Shown one piece after another: positions 5,191 through 8,234 of a DNA stretch of 8,234 nucleotides (the stretch's first letter is position 1; each line of letters opens with the position of its first letter). Position numbers and translations under genes: made by a program. A model generated the notes under the pieces. The model was not told the origin of the DNA, searched no databases, and was given only the letters and a program-made list of their open reading frames with translations. This DNA is from Propionibacteriaceae bacterium (GTDB lineage Bacteria > Actinomycetota > Actinomycetes > Propionibacteriales > Propionibacteriaceae). The stretch lies in assembly GCA_031262845.1 (NCBI GenBank), contig JAISGZ010000179.1:1-8234 (forward strand), written 5' to 3'.

Positions 5191-6261
5191 ATGACTACTA
5201 CTCCTATGGTGACGAAAGACGCAGATGGCAATGTCATCGGTACGCAACGCCAAATCCGCTTGACCGACACGACCTTGCGGGACGGGTCACACCCGATGAG
5301 ACACCGTTTCACGGAAGACCAGGTGCGCCGCGTGGTGCGGGCCCTGGACGAGGCCAACGTCGAGGTGATCGAAGTCACCCACGGTGACGGCCTTGGTGGC
5401 TCGTCGTTCAACTACGGCTTCTCGCTGGTCGATTCGATCCGCCTGATCGAAGCCGCGGCCGAAGAAGCCAAACAGGCCAAGATCGCCTGCTTGTTGCTGC
5501 CTGGCTTGGGCACGGTCCAAGACCTCAAGGCGGCCTACTCGGCTGGCGCTCGGGTGATCCGGTTGGCCACCCACTGCACCGAAGCCGATGTCTCGATCGA
5601 GCATTTCAAGGCCGCCCGCGACATCGGCATGGAAACGGTCGGCTTCCTCATGTTGTCGCACCGGCTCGAACCCCAGAAGCTGGCCGAACAAGCCGTGATC
5701 ATGGCCGATGCCGGCTGTCAGTGTGTTTACGTCGTCGATTCGGCTGGGGCCCTGATCCTCGAACAGGCCTCCGACCGGGTCAAAGCCGTCGTCGACGCCA
5801 TCGGTGACCGGGCTCAGGTCGGTTTCCACGGCCACCAGAACATCTCGATGGGCGTCGCCAACTCGGTCTTCGCTCAGCGGGCCGGAGCCCGTCAGATCGA
5901 CTGCTCGGTCTGTGCGCTGGGCGCCGGGGCCGGGAACACGCCGACTGAGGTCATCGCGGCGGTCTTCGACCGGCTCGGTGTTGACACCGGGATCGACGTC
6001 TTCAAGATTCTTGATGTGGCCGAGAACGTCGTCAAGCCGATGATCGAACGGATGCCGGTGATGGACCGCGGGTCGATCATGCAGGGTTACGCCGGGGTCT
6101 ACTCGTCGTTCCTGCTCCACGCCGAACGGGCCGCCGAACGCTATGGCGTGCCGGCTCACGAACTGCTGTGGGAAGCCGGCCAGCGCGGCTACGTCGGTGG
6201 TCAGGAAGACATGTTGATCGACATCGCCTTGGAGAAAGCGGCCCAGGGGGCGGCGGTATGA
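5191..6261 (+). CDS. dmpG: 4-hydroxy-2-oxovalerate aldolase
   Basis: The enzyme cleaves 4-hydroxy-2-oxovalerate to pyruvate and acetaldehyde in a divalent-metal TIM barrel and passes acetaldehyde to the preceding gene's product. With 356 residues it is slightly longer than Pseudomonas DmpG. Arg30, Asp31 and His34 (TTLRDGSH) match DmpG Arg17, Asp18 and His21. His213 and His215 (GFHGHQN) match the metal ligands His200 and His202, and Tyr304 matches Tyr291. All share an offset of 13, so the extra residues form an N-terminal extension. The C-terminal part (about 275-345) corresponds to the DmpF communication domain. ATG at 5191 is chosen because AAGAAGGGA lies 8-10 nt upstream. A GTG at 5167 that overlaps the previous stop would add eight residues and cannot be excluded. 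Its stop overlaps the next start as ATGA. Confidence 0.95.
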   Translation: MTTTPMVTKDADGNVIGTQRQIRLTDTTLRDGSHPMRHRFTEDQVRRVVRALDEANVEVIEVTHGDGLGGSSFNYGFSLVDSIRLIEAAAEEAKQAKIACLLLPGLGTVQDLKAAYSAGARVIRLATHCTEADVSIEHFKAARDIGMETVGFLMLSHRLEPQKLAEQAVIMADAGCQCVYVVDSAGALILEQASDRVKAVVDAIGDRAQVGFHGHQNISMGVANSVFAQRAGARQIDCSVCALGAGAGNTPTEVIAAVFDRLGVDTGIDVFKILDVAENVVKPMIERMPVMDRGSIMQGYAGVYSSFLLHAERAAERYGVPAHELLWEAGQRGYVGGQEDMLIDIALEKAAQGAAV

Positions 6262-7046
6262 CCGACGCTTGGACGATCGACACGGTCGCCACGGAGCTGC
6301 TGGCCTGTGAGGACGAGCGCCGTGACCGGGTTCGGTTCACGGACGAGTGGACTGATATGTCACTCGAACAGGCCTACGCCATCCAGGACGAGACCTTGCG
6401 TCGGCGGCTGGCCCGTGGTGAACATGTCACCGGGATCAAGCTGGGCTTGACTTCACGGGCTAAACAAGAGCGCATGAACGTCAGCCAGCCTCTGATCGCT
6501 TGGCTGACCGACGCCATGATCATGCCGGTCGGTTTACCGGTGCCGAATAGCCGTTTCATCCATCCTCGGGTGGAACCGGAAATCGTTTTCGTCATGGGCG
6601 CCGACCTGCGCGGTCCGGGCGTGTCGTGTGCGACCGCGATGGCGGCCGTGGCCTGCGTCTTGGCCGGGGCTGAAGTGATCGACTCGCGCTACCGTGATTT
6701 CCGTTTCCGGGCCCCCGATGTGGTGGCTGACAACGCCTCGTCCGGGGCCTACATCACCGGTCCGGTGCTCTTGCGGCCGGACCAGTTGGACCTGGCGGCC
6801 GAGTCGGTGGCGGTCGAAGTCAACGGTCAGATCGTCGACACGTCGACCGGTGCCGCCGTCCTCGGACACCCGGGTGAGGCCTTAGCCCTGGCGGCCAACG
6901 GCTTGGCCGAACGGGGTCTCAGTATCAAAGCCGGCCAGGTCATCCTGACCGGTGGGATCACGGACGCCTATCCAGCTCCCCCCGGAGCCAAGCTGGCTTT
7001 CCATTTCGCCCACTTGGGCTCGATTCACGTCGCTGGCGGTCAGTGA
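6258..7046 (+). CDS. dmpH: 2-oxo-3-hexenedioate decarboxylase (4-oxalocrotonate decarboxylase)
   Basis: This 262-residue paralogue of the hydratase at 3396 has the same fold. It decarboxylates 2-oxo-3-hexenedioate to 2-hydroxypenta-2,4-dienoate. Metal-binding acids are Glu106 and Glu108 (RVEPEIVF) and Glu139 (AGAEVIDSR). The segment YRDFRFRAPDVVADNAS and the ending GGITDAYPA point to the XylI/DmpH decarboxylases rather than the hydratases. In the known pathway, hydratase and decarboxylase form a complex that passes the unstable dienol between them; here they are separated by two genes. The start overlaps the aldolase stop (ATGA), preceded by AGGGGG (6245-6250), so translation is probably coupled. 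The distinction from the hydratase rests on these motifs plus operon order. Confidence 0.88.
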   Translation: MTDAWTIDTVATELLACEDERRDRVRFTDEWTDMSLEQAYAIQDETLRRRLARGEHVTGIKLGLTSRAKQERMNVSQPLIAWLTDAMIMPVGLPVPNSRFIHPRVEPEIVFVMGADLRGPGVSCATAMAAVACVLAGAEVIDSRYRDFRFRAPDVVADNASSGAYITGPVLLRPDQLDLAAESVAVEVNGQIVDTSTGAAVLGHPGEALALAANGLAERGLSIKAGQVILTGGITDAYPAPPGAKLAFHFAHLGSIHVAGGQ

Positions 7047-7240
7047 TGCCTTTCATCGAAGTGACTTTGGGCGACGGGCGTACCCCTGAACAGCTGCGGG
7101 CCCTGATCAGTGGTTTGACGACCGCCACGGTCGGGGCCATTGGCGCTCCGAAAGACAGTATCCGGGTCGTTATCCGAGAAGTGCCACGGACGCATTTCGC
7201 TGCCGGCGATGTCACCTTGGCGGAAAGAGAGAAACAATGA
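7046..7240 (+). CDS. dmpI: 4-oxalocrotonate tautomerase
   Basis: This small enzyme of 64 codons converts the 2-hydroxymuconate enol to 2-oxo-3-hexenedioate. After Met removal, Pro1 becomes the catalytic base. Counting from it, Arg11 (DGR), Arg39 (DSIR) and Phe50 (THF) all fall exactly at the positions known for canonical 4-oxalocrotonate tautomerase, so the active site looks intact. The start must be ATG 7046: the in-frame GTG one codon earlier (7043) would give Met-Met-Pro and bury the proline. The start overlaps the decarboxylase stop by one base (TGATG), and its own stop overlaps the next start (ATGA). The active form is normally a hexamer. Confidence 0.95.
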   Translation: MPFIEVTLGDGRTPEQLRALISGLTTATVGAIGAPKDSIRVVIREVPRTHFAAGDVTLAEREKQ

Positions 7241-8234
7241 CGGAATTCTTTGGCCACATCATCGACGGCGTCGAAGTGCCGTCGGCGGATGGTCGGACCT
7301 TCGAGAGCCAAAATCCCTATACCCAGGAGAACTGGGCGACGGTGGCTTACGCTGGTCAAGCTGAGGCGGAGGCGGCCATCGCGTCGGCCCGTCGGGCCTT
7401 CGACGAGGGTGACTGGCCCCACTGGGGGCCGCAGCGGCGCCAGGCGGTGTTGCGTCGGTTCGCCGAGTTGATGGTTGAGAACAAGGTTGAGTTGGCTCGT
7501 CGTGACACCCTTGACATGGGCAAGCCAACCCCCCAGGCGATCGCCGACGTCGAACGTTCGGCTTGGAACATCCGTTTCTTTGCCGACCATCAGGTGCTGA
7601 GCACCGGTGAGCAGTATCCGATGGACTCCGGCCATCACGCTTACTCGATCTATCAGCCGGCCGGTGTCGTGATCGCTATCGCGCCCTGGAACTTCCCGCT
7701 GATGATGGAATCGTGGAAAGTCGCTCCGGCTCTGGCTTGGGGGAACACTGTCGTTCTCAAGCCCAGTGAATTCACGCCGGCGTCGGCCGTTTTGTTCGCT
7801 CAGTTGGCGCTCGAAGCCGGAGTCCCGAAGGGCGTGTTCAACGTTGTTCACGGTTTCGGCGACGTCGGCGCGATGCTGACGCACGATCCGCGGATCGACC
7901 GGATCACCTTCACTGGTGAGTCGGGGACCGGCAAGAAGATCGAGGAAGCGGCGAGCCATAACGTTGTCCCGGTATCGCTCGAACTGGGTGGCAAGGGTGC
8001 CAACATCGTCTTCGACGACGCTGATCTCGACAACGCCTCCGACTGGGCCGTGCAGGCCATCTTCCGTAACGCCGGCCAGGTCTGCTTGGCGGGCTCACGC
8101 CTGTTCGTCCAGAGCAAGGTCTATGACCAGTTCATGGCCATGTTCAAGGCCAAGGCTGAGGCCATGGTGATCGGTGATCCGATGGCCGAAGGCACGGACT
8201 TCGGGCCGCTGTCGAGCCAGACCCACTACAACAA
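7237..8234 (+). CDS. dmpC: 2-hydroxymuconic semialdehyde dehydrogenase, cut by window edge
   Basis: An aldehyde dehydrogenase of which 332 residues are present and roughly a third is missing. It oxidises 2-hydroxymuconic semialdehyde with NAD+ to 2-hydroxymuconate, the tautomerase substrate. Visible catalytic elements are Asn152 in PWNFP, Lys175 in KPSE, Glu249 in LELGGKGAN and the nucleophile Cys283 in GQVCLAGSR. FTGESGTG (225-232) marks the nucleotide-binding turn. The product assignment rests mainly on context, directly after decarboxylase and tautomerase genes, together with its resemblance to XylG/DmpC. A 2-aminomuconic semialdehyde dehydrogenase is a close alternative, but the tautomerase gene and absence of a deaminase gene favour the hydroxy compound. 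The start ATG overlaps the previous stop, with GGAAAGAG just upstream. Confidence 0.88.
   Translation, partial: MTEFFGHIIDGVEVPSADGRTFESQNPYTQENWATVAYAGQAEAEAAIASARRAFDEGDWPHWGPQRRQAVLRRFAELMVENKVELARRDTLDMGKPTPQAIADVERSAWNIRFFADHQVLSTGEQYPMDSGHHAYSIYQPAGVVIAIAPWNFPLMMESWKVAPALAWGNTVVLKPSEFTPASAVLFAQLALEAGVPKGVFNVVHGFGDVGAMLTHDPRIDRITFTGESGTGKKIEEAASHNVVPVSLELGGKGANIVFDDADLDNASDWAVQAIFRNAGQVCLAGSRLFVQSKVYDQFMAMFKAKAEAMVIGDPMAEGTDFGPLSSQTHYN

Noticed and set aside
5287..6159. Long minus-strand frame (290 residues) opposite the aldolase
   Set aside because: The plus strand carries an aldolase with every catalytic residue in place; the opposite frame is His/Asp/Gly-rich and resembles no family, as expected from GC-rich codon bias.
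6168..6257. Upstream extension of the decarboxylase inside the aldolase gene
   Set aside because: The ATGA overlap at 6258 gives the expected family length; the extra residues are a shadow of the aldolase.
6958..7959. Long minus-strand frame (333 residues) opposite the tautomerase and dehydrogenase
   Set aside because: It covers three real plus-strand genes and shows no domain; an antisense artefact of codon bias.

Overview
The window looks like chromosomal DNA of a moderately high-GC actinobacterium. This is inferred from the actinobacterial flavour of the proteins, an apparently leaderless regulator start, and GTG starts or alternatives; the genus cannot be fixed. It holds nine protein genes: two cut by the window edges, and six forming one tightly packed operon. 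No RNA gene, CRISPR array, insertion sequence or integrase was recognised.

Left part (1-2221). A minus-strand gene running off the left edge encodes an AAA-type ATPase of the DUF4143 family. It starts at a GTG (965) behind a good Shine-Dalgarno, so it is easy to miss. Its upstream region carries four 17-bp units at an exact 23-bp period (1001-1086), with AT-rich -10-like boxes on both strands. A plus-strand low-molecular-weight protein tyrosine phosphatase gene follows (best start 1230). A gap of about 300 bp between convergent genes contains a pair of 12-bp palindromes, again 23 bp apart, and no convincing gene.

Right part (2222-8234). A minus-strand IclR-family regulator is divergent from a six-gene plus-strand operon. 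In order the operon encodes 2-oxopent-4-enoate hydratase, acylating acetaldehyde dehydrogenase, 4-hydroxy-2-oxovalerate aldolase, 2-oxo-3-hexenedioate (4-oxalocrotonate) decarboxylase, 4-oxalocrotonate tautomerase, and a 2-hydroxymuconic semialdehyde dehydrogenase cut by the right edge. This is the order dmpE-F-G-H-I followed by dmpC. It forms the complete dehydrogenase (oxalocrotonate) branch of catechol meta-cleavage: 2-hydroxymuconic semialdehyde is oxidised, tautomerised, decarboxylated, hydrated and cleaved to pyruvate and acetaldehyde, and acetaldehyde is converted to acetyl-CoA. The extradiol dioxygenase that makes the semialdehyde is not in the window and most likely lies to the right. 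Four of the five gene junctions are overlaps or very short gaps, which suggests translational coupling.

The regulator/operon intergenic region contains an 11-bp-arm perfect inverted repeat, a 15-bp palindrome and a leader hairpin. These are good candidates for control by the IclR protein. The pathway itself is well known. The least explained parts are the non-coding elements: the 23-bp-period repeats, the twin palindromes, the operators, and an intercistronic pair of competing hairpins.
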